Assembly: GCF_034718895.1 (NCBI RefSeq)
Contig: NZ_JAYERP010000001.1
Location: forward strand, 4,411,001 to 4,475,000
DNA: 64,000 nt
Reading direction: 5' to 3'
From: Paenibacillus phoenicis
GTDB taxonomy: Bacteria; Bacillota; Bacilli; Paenibacillales; Paenibacillaceae
Shown here: positions 1-7,290 of the stretch, in pieces
Layout of the letters: each line of letters begins with the position of its first letter
Numbering within the stretch: position 1 is the stretch's first letter
Made by a program: the position numbers and the translations under genes
The notes under the pieces: model-generated
Seen by the model: only the letters and a program-made list of their open reading frames with translations
The model's database searches: none
Told to the model about the DNA's origin: nothing

Positions 1-2
1 AC

Positions 3-281
3 CCCGAGCTGGACGGCGTGTTTAACGCATCCGCTCCGAACCCGGTTACGAACCGGGAGCTGATGGCCAGCCTGCGCCGGACGATGGGCGTTCCGATCGG
101 CTTGCCCGCTCCGCGCTGGCTATTGGAGCTGGGCGCACGCCTCATTCGCACGGAAACCGAGCTGGTGCTGAAGAGCCGCTGGGTGTTGCCGGAACGGCTG
201 CAACGGGCGGGCTTCACCTTTCATTACGATACGTTGGATAAAGCCGTGGAGGAAATTGTAGGCCGGATGCGGTCAAGGTAG
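3..281 (+). CDS. TIGR01777-family NAD-dependent epimerase, C-terminal fragment
   Basis: The window opens inside this gene; the frame is open from base 3 and codes for the last 92 residues. The segment GVFNASAPNPVTN, followed by a Leu/Pro-rich stretch, VLPERLQRAGFTF and a final AVEEIV helix, is the typical C-terminal (DUF1731) end of TIGR01777 sugar-nucleotide epimerase-like proteins such as YfhF. The Rossmann domain that would bind NAD(P) lies outside the window, so the substrate cannot be judged. It is followed by about 215 bp before the sugar transporter operon and is probably an unrelated transcription unit. Confidence 0.8.
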   Translation, partial: PELDGVFNASAPNPVTNRELMASLRRTMGVPIGLPAPRWLLELGARLIRTETELVLKSRWVLPERLQRAGFTFHYDTLDKAVEEIVGRMRSR

Positions 282-440
282 TCTGCAGGCCGCTGAAGCC
301 GGTTTGCGATGCGGACAAGCAATGGTTTTCTCAACATCATGGGGATCAGAGAACTTTTTTTATGGGGTTAACATTTAAGCGCATAAGTGTGGAGTGCCGA
401 AATTTTTCACCCCTGGTGCCGCGATTCTTCTCCTTATGTT

Positions 441-456
441 TTGAGAGCGCTAACAT
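441..456 (+). promoter_or_regulatory. Catabolite responsive element (cre) upstream of the sugar importer
   Basis: TTGAGAGCGCTAACAT matches the CcpA cre consensus WTGNNARCGNWWWCAW at every position. It lies about 40 bp before the start codon of the sugar-binding lipoprotein. I infer that CcpA with HPr(Ser-P) represses the operon when a preferred sugar is present. I could not find a convincing -35/-10 pair next to it, so the exact repression geometry is unknown. Confidence 0.65.
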
Positions 457-496
457 TACAATGGGTTTAATCAAAGCAAGGGGGGAATCAAACAAG

Positions 497-1816
497 ATGA
501 AAAAATGGATCTCATTATTGTGCAGCGCCGCCATGCTGATGGTATTGTTGGCAGGTTGCGGCGGAGGAAATGAAGCTTCCGGCAGCGGAGATAACGGTGG
601 AGAGAAGGTCAGCATCTCCATCTGGCATAACTGGACAGGCCAAGACGCGAAAGCAGTGGCCATGCGAAAAATCATTGAAGACTTCCGGGCCCAGCATCCC
701 GAGATTGAAGTCATCGACGAAGGGCTCCCGACAGACGGGTTGAAGACGCGTCTGCGGACGGTGGCCGCAGCAGACGAAATGCCGGATCTGTTCGTTATGT
801 GGCCGGACGCCATGACGAAGGAGTTCGTGAAGGGCGATTTGCTGCAGCCCATCAATGATGAGCTGGATGCCAATCCGGATTGGAAGAACAACTTCATTCC
901 GAATGCGCTGGACGGTTACACCGTGGACGGAAAAATCTACTCCGTGCCGATGAACCTCGCACCAAGCTCGTTTATTTTCTACAATGATGCCCTGTTTAAG
1001 AAATATAACGTTAAAGTGCCGGAAACGTGGGAAGAGCTGGAGACCGCTATCCAAACGTTTAACGACAACGGCGTCATTCCAATCGCGTTGGGCAACAAAG
1101 CAAACTGGGTTGCACAGTCGACGTTCTTTAGCACCGTGGCAGACCGGATTACCGGTACCGACTGGTTTTTGAAGGCAGTTGATCAAGACGGCGCGAAGTT
1201 TACGGATCCTGAGTTTGTCGAAGCACTGACTACATTCCAGAAGCTGGGTGAAATCAAGGCGTTCCAGGACGGCTTCAACAGTATCGATGAAACGCAAATG
1301 ATGCAGCTATACTTCCAAGGGAATGCTGCTATGGTCGTCAACGGCGGTTGGGCATTAGCAAACCTGGTGAACAATGCACCGGCGGAAGTACTGGATAACA
1401 CGCATATCACCATCGTTCCGACGATTCCGGGCGGCAAAGGCGCGCCAGACACCACTTCGGGTGTCGTGGGTACCGGCCTGGGGGTTAGCAAGAAGCTGAC
1501 GGGAGCTCGGAAAGAAGCGGCGATGAAGCTGTTCTATGCACTGGCTGGTCCTGATGGACAGAAGGCTACCTTGGAGAGCAGCACCTTGGTCAGCTACAAT
1601 ATCGAGCTCGACAAGAGCAAAGCGCATCCGCTGTTTGTTGAACTGTACGATCTGATTCAACGCGTGAAGATTGTACCGGTTTACGACTCCAAGCTGGGCT
1701 CGGCCACGGTTGAAGTGGTGAACAACGGGCTGCAGGAGCTGCTGATGGGCGGTAAGGCAGAGGATATTGCCCGCAAAATCCAGGATGCACAGGCTGCAGC
1801 GGTAGCCGCCAATTAA
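497..1816 (+). CDS. ABC sugar importer, lipoprotein substrate-binding protein (CUT1 family)
   Basis: This 439-residue extracellular lipoprotein captures sugar or oligosaccharide for the two permeases that follow. The start is the ATG after AAGGGGGAATC. It gives a lysine-led signal peptide, MKKWISLLCSAAMLMVLLAGC, with the lipobox LAGC near residue 20; an in-frame ATG at 362 would place 45 residues before the signal and is rejected. A Gly/Ser/Asn-rich linker and the segments ISIWHNWTG, SVPMNLAPSSFIFYNDALF and KVPETWEE are typical of family 1 binding proteins. No ATPase is encoded here, as is usual for CUT1 systems that share MsmX. The beta-mannosidase downstream suggests mannan oligosaccharides as ligand (inference). 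Confidence 0.9.
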   Translation: MKKWISLLCSAAMLMVLLAGCGGGNEASGSGDNGGEKVSISIWHNWTGQDAKAVAMRKIIEDFRAQHPEIEVIDEGLPTDGLKTRLRTVAAADEMPDLFVMWPDAMTKEFVKGDLLQPINDELDANPDWKNNFIPNALDGYTVDGKIYSVPMNLAPSSFIFYNDALFKKYNVKVPETWEELETAIQTFNDNGVIPIALGNKANWVAQSTFFSTVADRITGTDWFLKAVDQDGAKFTDPEFVEALTTFQKLGEIKAFQDGFNSIDETQMMQLYFQGNAAMVVNGGWALANLVNNAPAEVLDNTHITIVPTIPGGKGAPDTTSGVVGTGLGVSKKLTGARKEAAMKLFYALAGPDGQKATLESSTLVSYNIELDKSKAHPLFVELYDLIQRVKIVPVYDSKLGSATVEVVNNGLQELLMGGKAEDIARKIQDAQAAAVAAN

Positions 1817-1821
1817 AGCGA

Positions 1822-1857
1822 ACCCCTTCCCCTCAGGGGGAGGGGGATTATTTTTTC
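1822..1857 (+). terminator. Stem-loop between binding protein and permease genes
   Basis: CCCCTTCCCC pairs with GGGGGAGGGG across a two-base loop and is followed by ATTATTTTTT. Such a hairpin just after a binding-protein gene usually limits read-through or protects the upstream mRNA, so that the binding protein is made in excess over the permeases. Confidence 0.7.
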
Positions 1858-1878
1858 CCTTAAAGGATGTGAGTAAGC

Positions 1879-2757
1879 ATGAACGCATTGCGCAGCAAGA
1901 GCTTTATCATCACCGGGCTGCTGCCCGCGCTGGTGATCTACTCGCTGTTCGTCTTCGTGCCGGTGATTTGGTCGGCTTACTACGGCTTTTTCAACTGGTC
2001 GGGCATCGGCGAAGCGAAATACACCGGACTCAGCAATTATGCGGAAATCCTGCGGGATCCCATATTCTGGCGGGCGCTGAAAAATAACGTCGTGTTCGTG
2101 CTGGCCTCGGTGTTCGGGCAAATTCCACTCGCTCTTGTGTTGGCCGTGCTGCTGCATAAGAGCAACCTGCTGCAGCGCTTCCTGCGCTCGGCGGTATTCC
2201 TCCCGATGGTGTTGTCCACGGTGGTCATCGGGATGATCTGGCAGTACATTTATCATCCGCAGATCGGAATTCTGAACTTCCTGCTGGATGCGTTAGGATT
2301 GTCCAGTTGGAAACTGGATTGGCTTTCGGATGGCAATATTGCGATCTATTCACTGCTGCCCCCGCTGATCTGGAGCTACGTTGGATTGTATCTCATCATC
2401 TTCATGTCGGCGCTCCAGAACATTCCGGGTGAGATTCACGATGCGGCCAAAATCGACGGTGTCTCCGGCGCTCGCAAGCTGCTGACCATCTCATTGCCGA
2501 TGATTAAGAACACGGTGCAGGTGGCGGTAATTTTATGTATTTCGGGCAGCTTGAAGTCCTTCGACCTGGTGTACATCATGACGAAGGGCGGACCGGCGCA
2601 TGCGACGGAGCTGCTGGCGACGTATATGTATAACTCTACGTTCTCGACCTACCGGTACGGATTCGGGAGCGCAATTTCCACCAGCATTATGATCATTAGT
2701 CTGTTGTTGATCGGAACCAGCCAGTGGCTGACCAATCGCAAAAAAGACGCCGCTTAA
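1879..2757 (+). CDS. ABC sugar permease, MalF/UgpA type
   Basis: This 292-residue inner-membrane subunit has six predicted membrane segments, the first being IITGLLPALVIYSLFVFVPVIW. The cytoplasmic EAA loop is seen as GEIHDAAKIDGVSGARKLLTISLPMI, with the conserved EAA-G spacing that docks on the ATPase. The start ATG follows AAGGATGTGAGTAAGC. It is 62 bp after the binding-protein gene and 15 bp before the second permease. It forms half of the heterodimeric channel and is a member of the CUT1 carbohydrate family. Confidence 0.92.
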   Translation: MNALRSKSFIITGLLPALVIYSLFVFVPVIWSAYYGFFNWSGIGEAKYTGLSNYAEILRDPIFWRALKNNVVFVLASVFGQIPLALVLAVLLHKSNLLQRFLRSAVFLPMVLSTVVIGMIWQYIYHPQIGILNFLLDALGLSSWKLDWLSDGNIAIYSLLPPLIWSYVGLYLIIFMSALQNIPGEIHDAAKIDGVSGARKLLTISLPMIKNTVQVAVILCISGSLKSFDLVYIMTKGGPAHATELLATYMYNSTFSTYRYGFGSAISTSIMIISLLLIGTSQWLTNRKKDAA

Positions 2758-2772
2758 GGAAAGGAGGAGCCC

Positions 2773-3666
2773 ATGAACTTGAACATCAATACAACCACAA
2801 CGTTGTCCGCAAAAAAAGCCGGGGTTGGCGGCGGCGGACGGGTGTTACGGAAGACAGGCCGCACGTTGTTTTGGGGGCTGCTGACGATTTATGGCGTGAT
2901 CACGTTGTACCCGTTCTTTTGGCTGGTGATCAGTGCGTTTAAGACGAATGAGGATTTCTACGTCCGGCCCTTTGGATTGCCGCAGGTGTGGCACTTTGAC
3001 AATTTCACGCGGGCTTGGGAAAGCTCGCGGCTGGGCACGGCATTTGGCAATTCGGTGCTCGTGGCAATCGGCTCGCTGGTGCTGACGTTGTTTATCGCCG
3101 CGCTGACTTCATTTATTCTCGCTCGCTTCCAGTTCCGCTGGAAAGGCGGGGTGCTGACCTTTTTCGTGATTGGGATGCTGATTCCGATTCATAGTACGTT
3201 AGTTCCGTTGTTTATTCTCATGAAGCAGATGTCGCTGCTCAACACGTATTGGGCGCTGATTTTGCCATATACCGCCTTTGCGTTACCTACAGCAATATTC
3301 GTGTTGACGGCCTATTTAACAAGCGTGCCGCGCGATCTGGAGGAGGCGGCGTTTATCGATGGGACTGGATTGTGGGGGTTATTCTTCCGCATCATGCTGC
3401 CGATGTCGGTTCCGGCTTTGGCGACGGTGACGATTCTTAGCTTCCTGCATTCCTGGAACGATTTCTCCTTCGCGCTGGTGTTCATCAACAAGACGGCGCT
3501 CAAAACGTTGCCGCTGGCTATCGCCAACTTCGCTGACGGTTATCAGACGGATTATGGCTTGTCGTTCGCGGGGATGACGCTGTCGGTTATCCCAACGATC
3601 GTCCTCTATTTGCTGTTTCAGGAACAAATGATGAAGGGGATGACGGCCGGCGCGGTGAAAGGATAA
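2773..3666 (+). CDS. ABC sugar permease, MalG type
   Basis: This 297-residue protein is the partner of the preceding permease. About six membrane helices are visible, together with the EAA loop PRDLEEAAFIDGTGLWGLFFRIMLPM. The ending EQMMKGMTAGAVKG is the signature C-terminus of MalG-like CUT1 permeases. The start ATG follows AAAGGAGGAGCCC with good spacing. The N-terminal 35 residues are polar and Gly-rich. It is likely co-transcribed with the sensor kinase 40 bp downstream. Confidence 0.92.
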   Translation: MNLNINTTTTLSAKKAGVGGGGRVLRKTGRTLFWGLLTIYGVITLYPFFWLVISAFKTNEDFYVRPFGLPQVWHFDNFTRAWESSRLGTAFGNSVLVAIGSLVLTLFIAALTSFILARFQFRWKGGVLTFFVIGMLIPIHSTLVPLFILMKQMSLLNTYWALILPYTAFALPTAIFVLTAYLTSVPRDLEEAAFIDGTGLWGLFFRIMLPMSVPALATVTILSFLHSWNDFSFALVFINKTALKTLPLAIANFADGYQTDYGLSFAGMTLSVIPTIVLYLLFQEQMMKGMTAGAVKG

Positions 3667-3706
3667 GGGAGGAACATCCTACACCGAAGCAAAGGGGGAG
3701 CGCAAG

Positions 3707-5653
3707 ATGTTGCATAAATGGTTGACTACGTCGCTTCAGCGCAAGCTGTCGGTGGTTGTTGCAGGGTCCATGATCGTGCCGATGTTGGCCTTGGGGCTGT
3801 TCGCCTTTGTGATCTCTTCCAACATTACGGAGGAGAAAACGAAGCTGACCGGCAGTGACATGCTGAAGCAAATGGACGCCAATTTGCGCTTTATGCTGGA
3901 GGATATCGAAACGTTATCGATCTTCCTGATTGGGGAACGGGATCTGCAAACTTATCTGGCTGGTCCGGACGACGACGAAGCGAAGCGAACGGAGCTGGTC
4001 GGGCGAATGACCAATTTGGCGGCCTCCAAGCCTTATATCGCGAATATCGCGATCTATCCCGAACGGTTCGACGCGCGGCTATCAACGGCCACCTGGTATG
4101 AAAATGAGCTCCCCGAGGAGGCGGCGAAGGCCATTGCCGGCGGGCGAAAAACGTGGTCCGGCGTGTACGAAATTCGCGACTATGCCGGGATGGAGCAGGT
4201 GATCACCTTGTTTCGGCCGATCCGCAGCATCTACGATTTTCGCCGGCTGGGTTGGCTGGCGATCAGCCTGGATGAACAGGAGCTGGCCCGCAATCTGGAA
4301 TCGCCGGAGTTTGGTCAAGGGATGGGCAAGGTGGAACTGGTCGGGGGAGACGGGACGATTCTGTCCTCCGCCGACAAGTCCAGGCTGGGCCGGCCGCTGG
4401 ATGACTATGCGCCCGGCCTGTTCGCATTGCTTCCGGGTCGCTCCCCGGAAGGAGACGGCGTGAGTGAGCCGCTCCCTGCAAGTATGAACATCAGCGGTAG
4501 CGTAATCTACGGCGAAGGGGACGGCAAGTCGACGGTGCTGTACCGTCATGAGCCCTTAACCGGATGGATGCTGGTAGGCAGCGTCCCTTACGACCAATAC
4601 CGGGCGGAGAATCGCTACATCCTCACGTTAACCGCCGAGGTCGTTGGTGTGTCGGTGCTCGTGTGCACGCTGCTCATTTGGTTTACCGTTCGCCGGATTA
4701 CCCGGCCGCTGCGCGTGTTAACCCGTCATTTGTCGCGGATCGATCCAGAGCGGCCTTTGCCGCGTTTTCCGGCGACCTCGGACGATGAGATCGGGCGGTT
4801 GGGTCATAGCTACAACATGCTTGGCGCGCATATCGAACGATTGAAGCGCGAAGTGATCCGCGGCGAGGCTCGCAAGAAAGAGGCCGATTTGCGTGCATTA
4901 CAGGCGCAGATCAATCCTCATTTTTTATACAATACGTTGTCTTCGATCCATTGGATTGCCCTGATGTCAGGGGAGCGGCGCATCGCCGATATGGTCGAAG
5001 GGTTAAGCGACTTCTTGCGGATCAGCCTCAATCAGGGCAAAGATTACTGCCCGGTCGAACAGGAGGTAGCCCATATCCGAAATTATGTGCGCGTCCAGTC
5101 GATCCGCTTCCCCGATAAATTTACCGTCGAGTATTTCGTAGATGAGACGCTGAAGGACAAGTGGATGCTGAAGCTGCTGTTGCAGCCTTTGGTGGAAAAT
5201 GCCTTGATCCATGGGATTCAAAAACGCGAAGGGATCGGTACAATCACCATCTTCATACAGCCGGAGGGAAAACGCATGAACGTAACGGTCATGGACGACG
5301 GGCTTGGCATGAACGCCGAGCGTTTGCAGGAGGTACGTCAATCGCTGCTGCTGCCCGCAGCTGACGGGGAGGAGAACGGGCGGTCAGGGATGCCCGGAAC
5401 GGCCTTGGCGGAGACGACGGCAACGGCGGTTACGGACGAAGCAGCCCCAACAGCGGCAACCATGGCAATAACGGCAACTGCGTCAACAGCGGCAACAACA
5501 GCTACGGGGTTGTCTGCCGGATACGGGCTGCGCAACGTTAACGAGCGGCTGCTCTTGCATTACGGACGAGAAGCCGGGCTCTCAATTGACAGCCGGGAAG
5601 GCGAGGGCACGCAGGTTTCATTTTCCATTCCGATCATGGAGGAATCGCCATGA
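3707..5653 (+). CDS. YesM-type sensor histidine kinase
   Basis: This 648-residue membrane kinase probably senses sugar, or its loaded binding protein, and phosphorylates the regulator encoded next. Layout: TM1 at about 14-36, an extracellular Cache-like sensor at about 40-300, TM2 at about 305-327, HAMP at about 329-380, and a His_kinase domain with the phospho-acceptor His405 in INPHFLYNTLSSIHW. The ATPase domain has the N box LVENALIHGI and the G box MDDGLGM. Between that G box and the second box GYGLRNVNERL lies a roughly 55-residue Ala/Thr-rich low-complexity insertion (about 549-604), which is odd for this family. The stop overlaps the next start by 4 bp. Confidence 0.9.
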   Translation: MLHKWLTTSLQRKLSVVVAGSMIVPMLALGLFAFVISSNITEEKTKLTGSDMLKQMDANLRFMLEDIETLSIFLIGERDLQTYLAGPDDDEAKRTELVGRMTNLAASKPYIANIAIYPERFDARLSTATWYENELPEEAAKAIAGGRKTWSGVYEIRDYAGMEQVITLFRPIRSIYDFRRLGWLAISLDEQELARNLESPEFGQGMGKVELVGGDGTILSSADKSRLGRPLDDYAPGLFALLPGRSPEGDGVSEPLPASMNISGSVIYGEGDGKSTVLYRHEPLTGWMLVGSVPYDQYRAENRYILTLTAEVVGVSVLVCTLLIWFTVRRITRPLRVLTRHLSRIDPERPLPRFPATSDDEIGRLGHSYNMLGAHIERLKREVIRGEARKKEADLRALQAQINPHFLYNTLSSIHWIALMSGERRIADMVEGLSDFLRISLNQGKDYCPVEQEVAHIRNYVRVQSIRFPDKFTVEYFVDETLKDKWMLKLLLQPLVENALIHGIQKREGIGTITIFIQPEGKRMNVTVMDDGLGMNAERLQEVRQSLLLPAADGEENGRSGMPGTALAETTATAVTDEAAPTAATMAITATASTAATTATGLSAGYGLRNVNERLLLHYGREAGLSIDSREGEGTQVSFSIPIMEESP

Positions 5654-7233
5654 ATGTATTGATTGTAGATGATGAGGTTATTATCCGGACCGGGCTGGCC
5701 AGTGTCATTTCCTGGAGCGAGCTTGGACTAAATCTGCTTCAGCCGGCTGCTTCTGCAGAGGAGGCGCTTGAGCGGCTGGAGGTGGAACGGCCGGATATCT
5801 TAATCACCGACATACGGATGAATGGCAAAACCGGCTTGGAGCTGGCGGAGGAAGCTGTGAGACGTTTGCCTGGGCTGGAAGTGATCATTTTATCTGGATA
5901 TGGGGATTTTGCCTATGCCCAACAGGCGATTCGCCAGGGCGTTAGCGATTACCTGTTAAAAACGAGCAAACCGGAGGAAATCATCCGGACGGTGCTCCAA
6001 GCCAAGCAACGGTTGGTGGAGCGTCGGGCCGAGGATTCCCGCGCACATCGGCAGGCCAGGGAAGAACGGCAGCGGCAGCTGTATAAATGGGTGATCGAAG
6101 GTGAGGCGGGAGCGGCTCCTGCGGATCCCAAGCATGCGGGTTCGAGTCAGGATCTGAAGAACTCCGGCCATCCGGGGTACCGGCAAGTGCTGATTCTATC
6201 CGCCGGCGGCTGGGGCCAGGAGGAGGAGGCCGATTCGCTGCTGCGGTTTGCCGTTCAAAATATGCTGGAGGATCTGCTGCCCGGAGCGGCGGTGTTGATC
6301 CATCAGGGGCGGATCGTTTGCGTGACCGGACCCGAACCGAGCGCGGTACATTCCAGCGGCCAGCGGTTCAAGGGAATGCTGGAACGTATCGAAAATTTGC
6401 TGAACTGCCAGCTGCGCTTGGCCGCCGGCGTACCCGTGGAGGATCCGGATCAGGTGCATCAAAGTTATGTGACTGCACAGGCCGCTTTTGCTTACCATGA
6501 TCTGCTCCCCGGCGCGAAGCTGCTGGATTACCAGGCGTTCGCGGATCGTAAAGGCGGGAAGACGGTGATCACACAAGAAGAGGAGAACGAGCTCGGCTCG
6601 ATCTTATTAGAGCAGGATCGGATGGCGTTGCGAGCTTGGACACACCGGCTGGCCGACGAGTTGGTCGCAGATCCGGAATGCACGCCGGAATCGTATCAAG
6701 CCTGTTTGCAGTCGGCGGCCGTTGCGGCGCACCGCTGGCTGGAGCGTACGCTCCGGGCGTTAGGGAAGGAAGGGGCCGCACGCTTCGCGCCTTGGCTGCA
6801 GCAGCACATCGGAGGTGCGAAGCTGAAGGATGAGCTGTTCCGTCATCTGCATGCCGTCATGAGCTTATATCACGGTCAACTTGGTGAGGGGCAGGCTTCC
6901 CATGTGCAGCGGGCCAAAGCTTATATGGAGTCCTGCCCGGCAGAGGAGCTAAGCTTGCAGCAGGTTGCGGCCTATGTGCACCTGCATCCCAGCCATCTCA
7001 GCGAGCTGTTCAAAAAAGAAACCGGCAGCACCTTCGGCGATTACGTTACCGCCTTACGAATGCGCCGGGCGATGGAGCTGCTGGCTGTATCACCGGCAAA
7101 GGTAAGCGAAATCGCCGGACTCACCGGATACGAGGACGTGAAATATTTCAGCCGGCTCTTTAAGAAGCATACCGGCAAGACGCCAAGCGAATTTCGCGAG
7201 GAGGCGCCGGGAGGAACGATCCGGCAAGCTTAA
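5650..7233 (+). CDS. YesN-type response regulator with AraC DNA-binding domain
   Basis: This 527-residue cytoplasmic transcription factor is the partner of the kinase just upstream, to which it is fused translationally by an ATGA overlap. The receiver domain covers residues 1-120, with acidic residues DDE at 7-9, the phospho-acceptor Asp54 in ITDIRM, and Lys in YLLKTSKP. A poorly conserved middle linker follows. Two AraC helix-turn-helix motifs occupy roughly 420-525, seen as LSLQQVAAYVHLHPSHLSELFKKETG and VSEIAGLTGYEDVKYFSRLFKKHTGKTPSEF. It probably activates the transporter and mannosidase genes around it. Confidence 0.92.
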   Translation: MNVLIVDDEVIIRTGLASVISWSELGLNLLQPAASAEEALERLEVERPDILITDIRMNGKTGLELAEEAVRRLPGLEVIILSGYGDFAYAQQAIRQGVSDYLLKTSKPEEIIRTVLQAKQRLVERRAEDSRAHRQAREERQRQLYKWVIEGEAGAAPADPKHAGSSQDLKNSGHPGYRQVLILSAGGWGQEEEADSLLRFAVQNMLEDLLPGAAVLIHQGRIVCVTGPEPSAVHSSGQRFKGMLERIENLLNCQLRLAAGVPVEDPDQVHQSYVTAQAAFAYHDLLPGAKLLDYQAFADRKGGKTVITQEEENELGSILLEQDRMALRAWTHRLADELVADPECTPESYQACLQSAAVAAHRWLERTLRALGKEGAARFAPWLQQHIGGAKLKDELFRHLHAVMSLYHGQLGEGQASHVQRAKAYMESCPAEELSLQQVAAYVHLHPSHLSELFKKETGSTFGDYVTALRMRRAMELLAVSPAKVSEIAGLTGYEDVKYFSRLFKKHTGKTPSEFREEAPGGTIRQA

Positions 7234-7290
7234 CGGCACGGAAGGGTTATCTGTCGATACTACATCTCATCAGGAAAAGAGGGACGATTT

